From Thiohalomonas sp963783235 (GTDB lineage Bacteria > Pseudomonadota > Gammaproteobacteria > Thiohalomonadales > Thiohalomonadaceae), in NCBI GenBank assembly GCA_963783235.1, contig CAWAMN010000002.1, forward strand, positions 1,364,001-1,428,000: a stretch of 64,000 nt of DNA. Reading direction: 5' to 3'. This document shows, piece by piece, positions 1-9,193 of this stretch. The position numbers were made by a program, and so were the translations under genes. The notes beneath the pieces are model-generated. The model was given only the letters and a program-made list of their open reading frames with translations. It was not told the origin of the DNA and did not search any database. Positions within the stretch are counted from its first letter, which is position 1. The number at the start of each line of letters is the position of its first letter.

Positions 1-1186
1 CTCCGAGGCAGGCCCCCAACGCCAGCGACCACCAGACCGGCTCTGCGGCCGCCACCCCGCCCAGGCCGGGCTCCATGGCATCCACCAACGGAATCATAGT
101 GGCCACGAAGGGGATGTTATCGATGGCCGCCGATACGCCGGCCGAAAGCCACAGGGTGGAGAAGGCGGTCACCATGGGGTCCCCACCGGTCATTCCCATC
201 AGTTGCCCGGCGAGTTGATCCAGCAGCCCCGTTGCCTGGATGCCGTGCACCACCACGAACAGACCGATGAAGAAGAACAGGGCGTTCCATTCCACCTCCT
301 GCAGTGCCGAACGCACCTGCTCCGCCTGGCCGCGGCGATCCTGATCCATGCCGGTCAAAAGCAGCAGCAAGGCCGCGCCGGAGAGCGCGGTGGTACCGGG
401 CTGGATGTGGTAACGCTCTCCCAGCACAAAACCCAACAGCACCAGGACCAGCACGGCCAGGGACTGCTTCATCAGACGGACATCCTGGATGCTGCCGCGC
501 TCGTCGAACCGCATTACGCGCGCTTTCAGATCCACCGTGGTCTTGAGCGAACGCCCCCAGAGTCCGTAGGAGAGGGCGAGCATCAGGATAAGGATCAGCA
601 GCGAAACCGGTCCCAACTGCAGCAGGAAATCGTTGAAGCTGTAACCGGTGGCCGACCCGATCAGGATGTTGGGTGGGTCGCCGATCAGCGTGGCGGTGCC
701 GCCGACGTTGGCGGCCAGTATTTGGCTGAAGAGAAAGGGATAGGGCGAGACCTTCAGCTTGTCGACGATCAGCAACGCCACCGGCACCACCAGCAGCACG
801 GTGGTGAGGTTGTCCAGAAGGGCGGAAAAAAGAGCGGTTACGATAGCCAGCAGGACCAGGATGCCGATGGGCTCGGCCTTTGCCCGTTTGGCCGCCCAAA
901 TCGCCACGTATTCGAAGATCCCGGTTCGCCGGGTAATGGCAATGATGATCATCATGCCGGAGAGCAGCGCGATGGTATTGAAGTCGATTCCCTCGATCGC
1001 CTGCTCCTGATTGATGATCCCGGTCACGACCATGGCACCGGCCCCCAGGAGAGCCGCTACGGTGCGATGGACCTTTTCGGTCAACAGCATTGCGTAGGTG
1101 GCGGTGAAAATCCCCGAGGCAAGCCAAAGGGGATCGAGCCCGAACAGAATGGCCGAGGCGGCCCCTTCCGTACCGGCGCCGTGCAT
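1..1186 (-). CDS. SLC13/ArsB/NhaD-type ion permease, C-terminus cut by window edge
   Basis: The reading frame is open from an ATG at 1186 to the left edge, so the protein is incomplete (about 395 residues visible). The translation is a string of hydrophobic segments with the family hallmark GGTATLIGDPPNILIG near residue 160 and LDNLTTVLLVVPV near residue 122. These are typical of the ArsB/P-protein/citrate-transporter permease superfamily, which moves anions or exchanges Na+ for H+ across the inner membrane. The second half repeats the fold with a similar NIPFVATMIPLV segment, as expected for the inverted-repeat architecture. The start codon overlaps the stop of the upstream CBS gene by one base (TAATG), so the two are probably co-translated and the CBS protein may sense or gate the transporter. 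The substrate cannot be told from sequence. Confidence 0.85.
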   Translation of the reverse strand, partial: MHGAGTEGAASAILFGLDPLWLASGIFTATYAMLLTEKVHRTVAALLGAGAMVVTGIINQEQAIEGIDFNTIALLSGMMIIIAITRRTGIFEYVAIWAAKRAKAEPIGILVLLAIVTALFSALLDNLTTVLLVVPVALLIVDKLKVSPYPFLFSQILAANVGGTATLIGDPPNILIGSATGYSFNDFLLQLGPVSLLILILMLALSYGLWGRSLKTTVDLKARVMRFDERGSIQDVRLMKQSLAVLVLVLLGFVLGERYHIQPGTTALSGAALLLLLTGMDQDRRGQAEQVRSALQEVEWNALFFFIGLFVVVHGIQATGLLDQLAGQLMGMTGGDPMVTAFSTLWLSAGVSAAIDNIPFVATMIPLVDAMEPGLGGVAAAEPVWWSLALGACLG

Positions 1187-1692
1187 TACGCCCCCTCCCC
1201 TTCGGGCGGTTGTTGCCCGATCCCCTCACTCCAGGGCTCTTCGCCGCGCAGCAGTGCGAGGACGGTCAAGGTAGAGATGGCCCCCATCAGCCTGCCGCTT
1301 TGCGGGTCAACCACCGGTACCACGAACTGCGTCCCCGCCAGGATCTTCTGAGCCTCAATCAAAGGTGCGTCGGGACCAACCACCTCGGCTCGCGGATCCA
1401 TCACCTCACCGATGGACCGCTTGCCGAGCTCATCCAGACGCTCCCGCAGCTCTTCGGGTGACTCGCGCAGGTATCCCATGCGATCCAGCCCTCGGACCAT
1501 GGTCAGATATTTGGGCAGAAGACCTCGCATCAGCCGATCCCCCGAGAGAAGGCCCACGAAACGCTCCTCCCGATCCACAACCGGAACCAGGCCCATATGC
1601 CTGTCCAGAATGAAATCGATCGCCTTTGCCACCGGGTCGTCCGCATACAGCGGCGTCATCGTGGAACGCATGACCTCGCGACATGTCAGCAT
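1186..1692 (-). CDS. Paired CBS-domain protein
   Basis: 168 residues. Two CBS motifs are visible: the first around residues 5-60 (REVMRSTMTPLYADDPVAKA, then MGLVPVVDREERFVGLLSGD) and the second around 90-155 (SIGEVMDPRAEVVGPDAPL, then VVPVVDPQSGRLMGAIS). Tandem CBS domains bind adenine nucleotides and regulate channels, transporters or enzymes. It is translationally coupled to the permease gene that follows, which suggests it controls that transporter; this is inference from context. No other catalytic domain is present. Upstream lies a 220-bp gap with no recognised gene. Confidence 0.85.
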   Translation of the reverse strand: MLTCREVMRSTMTPLYADDPVAKAIDFILDRHMGLVPVVDREERFVGLLSGDRLMRGLLPKYLTMVRGLDRMGYLRESPEELRERLDELGKRSIGEVMDPRAEVVGPDAPLIEAQKILAGTQFVVPVVDPQSGRLMGAISTLTVLALLRGEEPWSEGIGQQPPEGEGA

Positions 1693-1913
1693 GGCCGCTT
1701 CTCTCCCGGTTTCGCTTCGGCACCCGCCGCAGCGGGAATGACCAAGGCCAAAAGCCTACTCCGACAGGCAAACGGAGTCACACCCCCGGGCGGTCGGTGA
1801 GAGCTCAAAAAGCCCTGAACCGACCCGGTCACGCCAAGTCCAAAGGAAAACGGCAGTCGAATGACGGTTCATCGATGCCAGACACACCGCATCAGATTTA
1901 ATGGAGAACGACC

Positions 1914-2114
1914 ATGGCAAACGCAAACGGAGCCGGCGAAGACGACAGGCGCCGGGACGAGCCGACCGGGGGCCGTAAAAGGGGCCTTAGCATGCACGAG
2001 GGTATCGCCATCTGGTGCGACTGCTGTTCGTGCGAGGCCGAAGAGCGCTGGGTTCAGGTCGGTAAGGAGCTGGGCATCGATATGAGTGATTATGAACCCG
2101 AGGAGAGCGAGTGA
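1914..2114 (+). CDS. Small acidic hypothetical protein with a CDCCSC cluster
   Basis: 66 residues with ATG at 1914 preceded by a GGAGAA ribosome-binding site eight bases upstream. The C-terminal half contains a cysteine cluster (WCDCCSCEAEERW) that could bind a metal; the N-terminus is charged and low in complexity. No family was recognised. The good ribosome-binding site and sensible composition support a real gene, but no neighbour points to a role. Confidence 0.5.
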   Translation: MANANGAGEDDRRRDEPTGGRKRGLSMHEGIAIWCDCCSCEAEERWVQVGKELGIDMSDYEPEESE

Positions 2115-2148
2115 CTTTCGATCACTCGCAGGACCTCAAGCTCTGCCC

Positions 2149-2305
2149 GTGGGAGCGGCATCCTGCCGCGATACAGTGTCAACCGGGGCTTTCGCGGCTG
2201 GAAGCCGCTCACGGCACAGGGAAAATTGGGGCTTAGCCCCTGTGGAAGCGGCATCTTGCCGCGATCGACCCCGGCCACCCATCGCGGCTGGAAGCCGCCC
2301 ACCAC
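2149..2305. repeat. REP-like palindromic repeat cluster
   Basis: Four related units alternate in orientation: 2149-2172 (GTGGGAGCGGCATCCTGCC then GCGAT), 2192-2212 (TCGCGGCTGGAAGCCGCTC), 2242-2265 and 2282-2305. Each contains a short hairpin of the GCGGC-N-GCCGC type. Related units occur at 12913-12978, 19016-19076 and about 35626-35660. They are intergenic, as expected for REP/BIME-type elements. The 2115-2428 gap between genes is almost filled by this cluster. Confidence 0.75.
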
Positions 2306-2428
2306 ACGGGGAAGATCGAGAGCGCCTAAGTACCCACGAATGAACTTTCGGGATCCCGAGCCAACTGGTGGGTAGTGCCGAAGCAGCGGCTACAGTTTCC
2401 GGGAACAGGGCCAGCCCGGCGTCACACC

Positions 2429-3130
2429 ATGGATCTCTATGTCGGTACAAGCGGCTTCGCCTATAAAGCGTGGAAGGGCAGCTTCTACCCGGAGGCTATC
2501 GCCGAGAAAGCGATGCTGGGGTGGTATGCCGAACAGCTCAACGCGGTGGAGATCAACAGCACCTTCTATCGGTTTCCGACCTCCGCCGGACTGAAGGCCT
2601 GGGGGGCCCAGGTCCCCGACGGGTTTCGCTTCGCCATCAAGGTCCCGCAACGCATCACCCACACCAAGCGACTGCACGATGTGGATGATGACGTCGGCTA
2701 TCTGGTCGATACGGTGACCACCCTCGGCCCACGGCTCGGACCACTGCTTTTTCAAACCCCGCCCAACCTGAAGCGGGACGTGGCGAGCCTGGAAAACCTC
2801 GCTTGGCTAATGCCTCCGGGCCTGCGGGTGGCGTTCGAATTCCGCCATCAGAGCTGGTTTTGCGAAGAGGTCTACCGGCTACTCCGAAAAGAGGGGCATG
2901 CCCTGTGTTTTAACGATGCCCTCATGGGCATGCCGCATCCTGGCGCGGATTGGGGCTATTTCCGCCTGCGCCGGGAGCAGTACACAGAAGCCGACCTCAC
3001 CACCAGTATCGAAACGCTCCGGGCGCAGCCCTGGCGCGAAGCCTATGTCTTCATCAAGCATGAGGCTCCCGATTCGCCTCTTCTCGCCCGCCGCTTTGGC
3101 CAATTGGCGAGGGAGGCGAATAGTCGCTAG
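2429..3130 (+). CDS. DUF72 (YecE-like) protein
   Basis: 233 residues. The N-terminus MDLYVGTSGFAYKAWKGSFY and the following YAEQLNAVEINSTFYRFPT are hallmarks of the DUF72/YecE family, a TIM-barrel-like fold of unknown biochemical function. The interior shows the conserved FRFAIKVPQRITHTKRL and VAFEFRHQSWF segments. An in-frame upstream extension exists, but the ATG at 2429 fits the family N-terminus. The stop codon lies inside the CTAG boundary of the palindromic element that follows, so that element inserted exactly at the gene's 3' end. A few of the C-terminal residues may therefore be altered. Confidence 0.85.
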   Translation: MDLYVGTSGFAYKAWKGSFYPEAIAEKAMLGWYAEQLNAVEINSTFYRFPTSAGLKAWGAQVPDGFRFAIKVPQRITHTKRLHDVDDDVGYLVDTVTTLGPRLGPLLFQTPPNLKRDVASLENLAWLMPPGLRVAFEFRHQSWFCEEVYRLLRKEGHALCFNDALMGMPHPGADWGYFRLRREQYTEADLTTSIETLRAQPWREAYVFIKHEAPDSPLLARRFGQLAREANSR

Positions 3131-3275
3131 CAGGCTGTTGAAAAACACCCTCTCCAGAGGGAGAGGGCTGGGGTGAGGGGACTCAATAAAAGGTAAGTTA
3201 CTGATTTTATCCCCCTCATCCTAACCTTCTCCCTCAGGGAGAAGGGACAAAAAACCTTTTTCAACAGCCTGCTAG
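3127..3275. repeat. MITE-like element with 19-bp terminal inverted repeats
   Basis: The ends are perfect inverted copies: CTAGCAGGCTGTTGAAAAA at 3127-3145 and its complement at 3257-3275. Inside are purine/pyrimidine-rich arms of the common intergenic type (CCCTCTCC... and ...AGGGAGAAGGG). CTAG at both tips could be a target-site duplication or part of the repeat. No coding capacity is present, so any mobility would depend on a transposase elsewhere. It fills about half of the 311-bp gap between the DUF72 gene and the diguanylate cyclase; I see nothing else in the rest. Confidence 0.7.
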
Positions 3276-3442
3276 GGAATCCCCGTCCGGCGTCGACAGC
3301 GAAAAGGGGCTTGGGTTACGATCCCGGCCGGGTGGCCAGGCCAGGGTGTCGCACCGGACCGGTAAAAACCTCATGGATGCCTCGGGGCCACCGGTCAGAG
3401 ACTTCCCACCACTGAATCGGTCCGTGATCATGGAAACCCGCT

Positions 3443-4883
3443 GTGCAGTATAAAAAGACCTATTTTGCGGCCGGCCTTACTGCGCTGTTAGTCATCGGTT
3501 TCCTCGCCACCAGCATCGTCAGCTATTTCGTCACCGAAAATTCCCTGAGCGAACGCATCGCCGAAGAGGCGCTCCCCCTCACCAGCGACAATATCTATTC
3601 CGAGATCGAGCGGGATCTGCTGCGCTCGATTCTCATCTCGTCCGTGATGGCTCACGATACCTTTGTCCGCGACTGGACCCTGGATGGTGAAAAGGAGCCC
3701 GAACGGATTATCCGTTATCTCAAGCAGATCCAGGACAAATACGAGACCACGACCTCATTCTTCATTTCCGACCGCACGCACAAGTATTACCACCCCAAGG
3801 GCGTGATCAAGACCGTCAAGGCTGACGACCCCGCTGACGCGTGGTACTTCCGGGTACGGGAGATCAATGAACCCTACGAGATCAATGTTGACTGGGATAC
3901 CGCGGATCGAAGCCGGTTAAGCATCTTCGTCAACTATCGTGTCTCCGACTACAGCGGCCAGTTCGCCGGCGTGACGGGAATCGGGTTATCGGTGAATTCA
4001 GTGGCCGAGCTCATCGAGAGCTATCAGAACCGATATGGACGCCAGATCTACTTCGTGGACCGCGAAGGCAAAATCACAGTACGAGGAAACGGCTTGGCCG
4101 AGTTCGACCGAATCCAGGATCGCCCCGGACTCGAAAAGATGTCGACACGTATCCTGACCAACCCGAGCTCCTCGATCACCTACAGGAAACCCGATGGCGA
4201 AAAGGTCTACCTCAACAGCCGGTTGGTCCCGGAATTCAACTGGTATCTGATCGTCGAGCAGGCCGAGTCCGCCGCCAATTCGCGCATTCTCAATGCCTTG
4301 CTAATCAATATCGGGGTGGCGCTCAGTATCACCGCCCTGGTTCTGACTGTCGCCTTCTTCTCGGTGAGAGGCTACCAGCGAAGGTTGGAGGAGATGGCCA
4401 CGACCGACAAATTGACCGGCGCGGCCAACCCGCATGTGTTCGAAGATGATCTTCACCCACGATATCAAGTCCGCCAGCCGTCGGGGCGACCCGGTCTCAC
4501 TCGTCAACATCGATATCGATCACTTCAAGGCCATTAACGATACGTACGGCCATGAAGGCGGCGACAGAGTCCTGAGGAAATTCGCCGCGATCGTGCGCGA
4601 CCATATCCGGGATTCCGATACGTTCTGCCGCTGGGGCGGCGATGAATTCCTTGTTCTCATGAGCGGCTGTGAACTCGATATCGCCATCCGCACTGCCGAA
4701 CGGATCCGGGATGCCGTGCGCCGACATCCGTTTCGCTTCGGAGAAAAAGAGATACCGGTGACACTGAGTGTCGGGGTGGCGCAACGCCAACCCGGAGAGG
4801 GACTGCCCGGGCTGGTCAAGCGCGCAGACGTTGCACTCTATGCATCGAAAAACCAGGGTCGAGACCGGATTAACATCGCCTGA
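3443..4883 (+). pseudogene. Diguanylate cyclase with N-terminal sensor region, frameshifted
   Basis: The first reading frame starts with GTG at 3443. It encodes an N-terminal membrane helix (about residues 8-30), a periplasmic Cache-like sensor region and a second membrane helix near residue 290, then enters the GGDEF domain at TTDKLTGAAN. Near 4446-4450 the frame shifts by one extra base. The domain continues in the next frame as FTHDIKSASRRGDPVSLVN, with an intact RWGGDEF active-site motif and a proper C-terminus ending at 4883. Removing one base restores a single protein of about 480 residues that would make cyclic di-GMP. It is either a recent pseudogene or a sequence error; other frameshifts in this window make the second plausible. 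It ends about 30 bp from the convergent lipoprotein gene. Confidence 0.85.
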
Positions 4884-4913
4884 GTCGGTGCTCCGGCGTG
4901 GCGCGTGAACGGC

Positions 4914-5735
4914 TTATCGAAACAGCGGTACCTCTCCGCGCCACTGGTAGGGCAGCGTTACCTCATCCCTGGCACCGGGAACCTTCAGGTGGCCGCTGAA
5001 CGCCACCGGCAGTGAACGGGCCTGCTGCAGGGCTTGCATCACGTTCGCTATTTGGCCGTAGTCCAGTGTGAGGCGCAGGCGTAGCGTCCCCGACCGATCG
5101 GGTTTAACCGACAGCGGTTCGGTGCTCCGGCCGTTCAGCACCGAGGCCTCGCCCAACTTTAGCTGGTAGTCGAGACCATTGAAGCGAATGGGAAAGCGGT
5201 TGGCGTTTTTCACCTTAAGCCCCAGCGCCAACTGCGCGCCTGAAAGGGTGAGCCTATCGACACGCAGGCTCTGCACCGAAACGTCCGGTAACCGGGGCAA
5301 CGGGAGGCTGCCCGCTTTGGCATAAGGGATCGCGAAGGGACCGAACTTCGCCTCGCCGCTGATTCGATACCGCAGCGCATCGTTACGGCCCAATGCCGAT
5401 AGCGAACCGAGCACATCCGTGTATCGCAGCGTGAAAGGCAGGGTGACACGCGACCGATCATTGGCGCCGATCCGCAGTTGTTCATCGAGCGCGCCGCGGA
5501 AGAAGGTCTTGTCTTCCAGATCGAGCCGATAGCTTAGGCCCTGCATGGAAAGGCCGAGCGGATTGGGGTTGTGAACATCGAGGTCAAAGGCGAGCTGCGC
5601 ATCGGCCAGCGACATCGACACCACCCGCACATCGCGCAGTTCCACCTGCGGCTCCTTCACATACTCTTTCACCACCGCGCAGCCACTCAGCACCAGCGCC
5701 GCCATGAAACCCACCAACCCCATCCGTACCGTCAT
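4914..5735 (-). CDS. LEA14/WHy-domain lipoprotein
   Basis: About 273 residues from ATG at 5735. The N-terminus is a lipoprotein signal peptide with lipobox LVLSGC, so the mature protein should be lipid-anchored. The rest contains two similar beta-sandwich segments, each with the LEA-2 (water stress and hypersensitive response) pattern: FDLDVHNPNPLGLSMQGLSY and LGLKVKNANRFPIRFNGLDY. Tandem WHy domains of this kind are common in proteobacterial lipoproteins of unknown role. A longer frame opens upstream, but the signal peptide decides the start. Confidence 0.8.
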   Translation of the reverse strand: MTVRMGLVGFMAALVLSGCAVVKEYVKEPQVELRDVRVVSMSLADAQLAFDLDVHNPNPLGLSMQGLSYRLDLEDKTFFRGALDEQLRIGANDRSRVTLPFTLRYTDVLGSLSALGRNDALRYRISGEAKFGPFAIPYAKAGSLPLPRLPDVSVQSLRVDRLTLSGAQLALGLKVKNANRFPIRFNGLDYQLKLGEASVLNGRSTEPLSVKPDRSGTLRLRLTLDYGQIANVMQALQQARSLPVAFSGHLKVPGARDEVTLPYQWRGEVPLFR

Positions 5736-5809
5736 TTGCCCTGCACCATTGCTTGCCCCAGTTATTTTGCCGGCCTTCCCTGTGCCCCGAAATCCTCCGT
5801 GATCCCAGT

Positions 5810-6070
5810 CTATTTCAAAAGGGGATGGCCTTTCGGCAACTGCTTCGCATACCACAGCGCCAGCTTATGCCGCATGGTCTTTTGCGAGACCTGATCCTCG
5901 GGCAGGGGCTGAATCTTCTTGTCATGAACCAGCAGACGATAAATGTATTGAATCTTCTCGCTGGCGGAGTCGGTCGCTTCGAACTCCACCACGCCCCGAT
6001 CCTCTCCATATTTCATCCCGGCAAGGATTGCCTCCTTCACCAGTTCCGCCTCGTGCTTCAATTTTTTCAT
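5810..6070 (-). CDS. Small conserved protein, DUF5062-like
   Basis: 86 residues beginning MKKLKHEAELVKEAI at 6070. Charged and helical, with conserved-looking blocks SASEKIQYIYRLLVHDKKIQ and MRHKLALWYAKQLPKGHPLL. From memory this resembles the gammaproteobacterial DUF5062 family (about 85 residues), whose function is unknown. The upstream part of the open frame is antisense to the lipoprotein gene at 6213 and is not coding. The family assignment is tentative. Confidence 0.65.
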   Translation of the reverse strand: MKKLKHEAELVKEAILAGMKYGEDRGVVEFEATDSASEKIQYIYRLLVHDKKIQPLPEDQVSQKTMRHKLALWYAKQLPKGHPLLK

Positions 6071-6212
6071 CGCAGTTTCCCGTTCGGCTTCCGGCAATAC
6101 TACACCTGTAGCTCTCTTCAGTGAGGCCCTGGATGGATGACAGCGAACCCGGTTTGCCCGCACCCGGGAATCGGCGTACTTTTTCCCTTTGCCCCTATTT
6201 TTGGAAAGCACT

Positions 6213-6569
6213 ATGAATCGCGCGGGAACGATCCTCAGCCTCATAAGCGCAACGACGCTTCTTTTGGCCGGCTGCTCGCCACACCCGGCAACCGGTACCT
6301 GGGTTGCCGGGGCCGAATCGGACGCCGAATTCAATCGGCTGGAGGTCACCTTCGAGGGGCGGGCCAATCTCTTTAAGCCCGACGAAAAACAGGCGGGAAG
6401 GCACTGCTTCTGGAGCGGCGAAACGAGACAGGTGATTTCCATGAGTTGCAAACCGGCCTCCAATCCTGACATCGAGGAACACTATCGCCTGGAGGTCGGC
6501 GAGGACGGTATTGCCGTTCTCCTGCGCAACGGCAAGGAAACAGCCCGCCTTTCGCGGCAGTCGGGGTGA
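6213..6569 (+). CDS. Small lipoprotein of unknown function
   Basis: 118 residues from ATG at 6213, with GGAAAG seven bases upstream. The N-terminal signal peptide ends in the lipobox TLLLAGC, predicting a lipid-anchored protein. The mature part, starting PHPATGTWVAGAESDAEF, looks like a small beta-rich domain with two cysteines (HCFWSG, ISMSCKP). No family was recognised. The 186 bp downstream to the convergent DJ-1 gene hold no recognisable feature. Confidence 0.7.
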   Translation: MNRAGTILSLISATTLLLAGCSPHPATGTWVAGAESDAEFNRLEVTFEGRANLFKPDEKQAGRHCFWSGETRQVISMSCKPASNPDIEEHYRLEVGEDGIAVLLRNGKETARLSRQSG

Positions 6570-6755
6570 TCCGAGGGGCCTTACCGCCGTATCCCCCCGT
6601 AGCTGGGTCGACCTCGATGGAGATGATCAGGTCTTGCGACCTTGGCCACCCGCTCCTGCTCGAAGTTGGTGCGGCTCTTGGTCGGCTCTTTGGGCGGCGG
6701 AATTCGCCAGCCGCACAGTGGCAGGGCGTTGCTCCGTCAGTGAAGATGACGTGTC

Positions 6756-7262
6756 TTAGTGTTTGCCCAGTTTCTCCTGCACCGCCCGCATGAACGACGG
6801 AATATCCGACGGCTTGCGGGAGGTGATCAGGTTACCGTCAATGACCACCTCTTCATCGCGATAGTCCGCGCCGGCCTCCTTCAGCTCGGGGGCCACGGCA
6901 CTGTAGGCGGTCGCCTTTCTCCCGCGGAGCAGATCGGCCGAGACCAGGATCTGCGGACCGTGGCAGATCGCCGCGACCGGCTTATCCGCCGAGAAAAATT
7001 CCCGAGCGATCGCCAGCACCTTGGGATCCTTTCGTAACTTCGACGGTGCTTTCCCGCCAGGCAGCACCAGCAAATCAAAGGCCGACGGATCCACCTGATC
7101 GATCGAACTGTCCGCCTCCACCGTCGCGCCCCGCTTGCCGTGGATGGCCGCGCCCTCGGGCGTCGCCAGCTCCACATCGATTCCGTCGGCTCGCAGCCCC
7201 TTCAGCGGCTCAATCAGTTCCGGATCCTCGAATCCGTCAGCACTAATCATCAGCGCCCGCAT
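6756..7262 (-). CDS. DJ-1/PfpI family protein (protease/deglycase-like)
   Basis: 168 residues from ATG at 7262, just behind a strong AGGAGG site. The nucleophile-elbow motif AICHGPQILVSADLLRGRKA carries the conserved Cys and adjacent His of the PfpI branch. FDLLVLPGGKAPSKLRKDP and the acidic residue in FEDPELIEPL complete the usual active site. PfpI/YhbO-type proteins are reported as intracellular proteases or protein/nucleotide deglycases active in stress. The open frame extends upstream, but the Shine-Dalgarno and family length favour this start. Confidence 0.9.
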   Translation of the reverse strand: MRALMISADGFEDPELIEPLKGLRADGIDVELATPEGAAIHGKRGATVEADSSIDQVDPSAFDLLVLPGGKAPSKLRKDPKVLAIAREFFSADKPVAAICHGPQILVSADLLRGRKATAYSAVAPELKEAGADYRDEEVVIDGNLITSRKPSDIPSFMRAVQEKLGKH

Positions 7263-7510
7263 TCCGCCTCCTGGCGTTGCATGACATCTCTTTTCTCTAT
7301 AGCAAAAACGCGCAACCGAATCTAAAGAGAGGCGACGAAACAAAAGAGGAAAAAGATCGGGGATGGTGACGGCGATCACTTGCCCCATTCCTTACTCCCT
7401 CGAGGGAGATGACTGCATGGCAGGCTTGCTCCCGGAGATTCTTCTGCATTTCCTACTTCCCCGCAGGTCAGATGCAGGAGTTGGAACAGTGCCGGGAGCA
7501 GTGGTCGAAG

Positions 7511-8726
7511 TCAGGAAGAGGAGAACTCGACCGGCTTCACCCGCCCCGCCGCCTGCCGCGCCCGACCCCGGCAATCCTCAATCTCGTCGCCATAGGCCAG
7601 CGCCACGCCCATGCGCCGGCGCGGGAAGGCTTCGGGTTTGCCGAACAGGCGCAAATCCGTCCGCGGTACCGCAAGAGCGTCATCAACACCTTCGAACGCA
7701 ATCCCTCTCTCTTCCATCTGCCCGTAAATCACGGCACTCGCCCCGGCGTTGCGAAGCTCGGTGGAAACCGGCAGGCCCAGGATGGCGCGCGCGTGCAGCT
7801 CGAATTCGTTCTGCCACTGCGTGGTCATGGTCACCATGCCGGTGTCGTGGGGGCGAGGGCTGACTTCGCTGAACCAGACCTCATCGCCCTTAACAAACAG
7901 CTCCACACCGAAGATGCCGCGCCCGCCCAGATCGTCAGTGATCGCGCCGGCAATCTCCCGGGCCCGGGCCAGCGCGCTCTCGCTCATCGGCTGCGGCTGC
8001 CAGCTTTCGACATAATCGCCCTCGCTCCTGGCGGTGACCGATGGGCGCGCAGAAAGCGGTTTCGACTTCGCCCGACTCGCCGACCGCGCGCACCGTCAGC
8101 AGGGTGATCTCGTAATCGAAGTCGACCATCGCCTCGACGATCACCCGGCCCTGGTCGACCCGGCCGCCGCGCCTGGCATAATCCCAGGCCGCCGCCAGCT
8201 CCGCCGGCCCGTCGACCGTGGACTGTCCTTTGCCGGAGGAGGACATCACCGGCTTGACGATGCAGGGATAACCGATGCCCCGTCCACCGCGGCCTCCAGT
8301 TCCTCCAGCGATCTCGGCAAAGGCGTAGCGCGGAGGTGGGCAGCCCCAGTGTCTTCCGCCGCCAGGCGGCGGATGCCCTCCCGGTTCATGGTCAACTGCG
8401 TCGCGCGGGCGGTGGGGATCACCTCCGCCAGCCCATCCGCCTCGATTCGCGCCAGCTCATCGGTGGCGATCGCCTCGATCTCCGGCACGACAAGATGCGG
8501 CCGCTCCTGCCTCCACCAGCCTCCGCAACTGGGCCTCGTCGGTCATGTCGATGACATGGACACGATGCGCCACCTGATGCCCTGGCGCATTCGGATAGCG
8601 GTCGACGGCGATCACCTCCACACCCAGGCGCTGCAGGGCGATGATCACCTCCTTGCCGAGTTCGCCGCTGCCCAGGAGCATGACGCGAGTGGCGGAAGGC
8701 GAAAGTGGGGTACCGATGCGGGTCAT
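7511..8726 (-). pseudogene. purT: Formate-dependent GAR transformylase (PurT), three frameshifts
   Basis: The translation in three frames reads as one PurT of about 400 residues: MTRIGTPLSPSATRVMLLGS at the start, VPEIEAIATDEL, the ATP-grasp VMSSSGKGQSTV block, FDYEITLLTVRAV, FGVELFVKGDEVWFSEVSPR and a C-terminus ending at 7511. PurT makes formyl-GAR from GAR, formate and ATP in purine synthesis. Indels lie near 8503-8510 (one extra base), 8273-8284 (two extra or one missing) and 8022-8027 (one extra). As written no functional enzyme can be made. Since all domains are otherwise perfectly preserved, either inactivation is very recent or the sequence has errors. Confidence 0.9.
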
Positions 8727-8879
8727 TCGAATGACTCCATCAAAATCAAGACGCTGCATTGTACTGGAACCCGCTTTTCCGCCGAACCGGTTTGGCATCA
8801 AACAGGACCGTCCAGAGAGAGGCTCGTGCCCCCTGTCAACGGGAAGCGACCCCGTTTATTCCTTTACGGGGGAACTCAG

Positions 8880-8934
8880 TTGCGCCGACCGACCCCAAGG
8901 CTATAATAGGTAGCGTATCGCGACAATTTGTCGC
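8880..8934 (+). promoter_or_regulatory. Promoter and operator of the ParD-like/RelE module
   Basis: TTGCGC at 8880-8885 and a perfect TATAAT at 8902-8907 are separated by 16 bp. Just downstream, 8920-8934 is a perfect 7-1-7 palindrome (GCGACAA-T-TTGTCGC) placed over the likely start of transcription. This is the expected position for repression by the antitoxin encoded at 8963; binding is inference. Confidence 0.65.
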
Positions 8935-8962
8935 AACCCGAGTTGCCAGTCGGAGATGAGAC

Positions 8963-9193
8963 ATGGGCGCAAAAAGCGTTCGTCACGATGAAGAGTTCGT
9001 TAAGGATGCCCAGGTGTACGCAGAGGCGAATCACCGTTCGGTTCCCAAACAAATTGAACACTGGGCGCTTATCGGTCGGATGGCCGAGGACAATCCCGAT
9101 CTGCCCTACGAATTCATTCGCGATGTACTGATGGCCTCTGCCGAGGTCAAGGCCGGAAAAGTAACCAGGTATGTCCGAAGAAAGGGAAATTGA
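8963..9193 (+). CDS. ParD-like antitoxin
   Basis: 76 residues from ATG at 8963, after a GGAGATGAGAC ribosome-binding region. The sequence matches the ParD-like antitoxin pattern: VKDAQVYAEANHRSVPKQIE followed by HWALIGRMAEDNPDLPYEFI, a short ribbon-helix-helix-type DNA-binding region with a C-terminal toxin-contact tail. It overlaps the downstream toxin gene by 23 bp, the usual coupling in type II toxin-antitoxin pairs. It probably represses its own promoter through the palindrome at 8920-8934. Confidence 0.8.
   Translation: MGAKSVRHDEEFVKDAQVYAEANHRSVPKQIEHWALIGRMAEDNPDLPYEFIRDVLMASAEVKAGKVTRYVRRKGN

Noticed and set aside
117..1229. 370-codon open frame on the minus strand
   Set aside because: Arg/His/Gly-rich composition with no family; the permease frame in the same place shows clear motifs and runs to the window edge.
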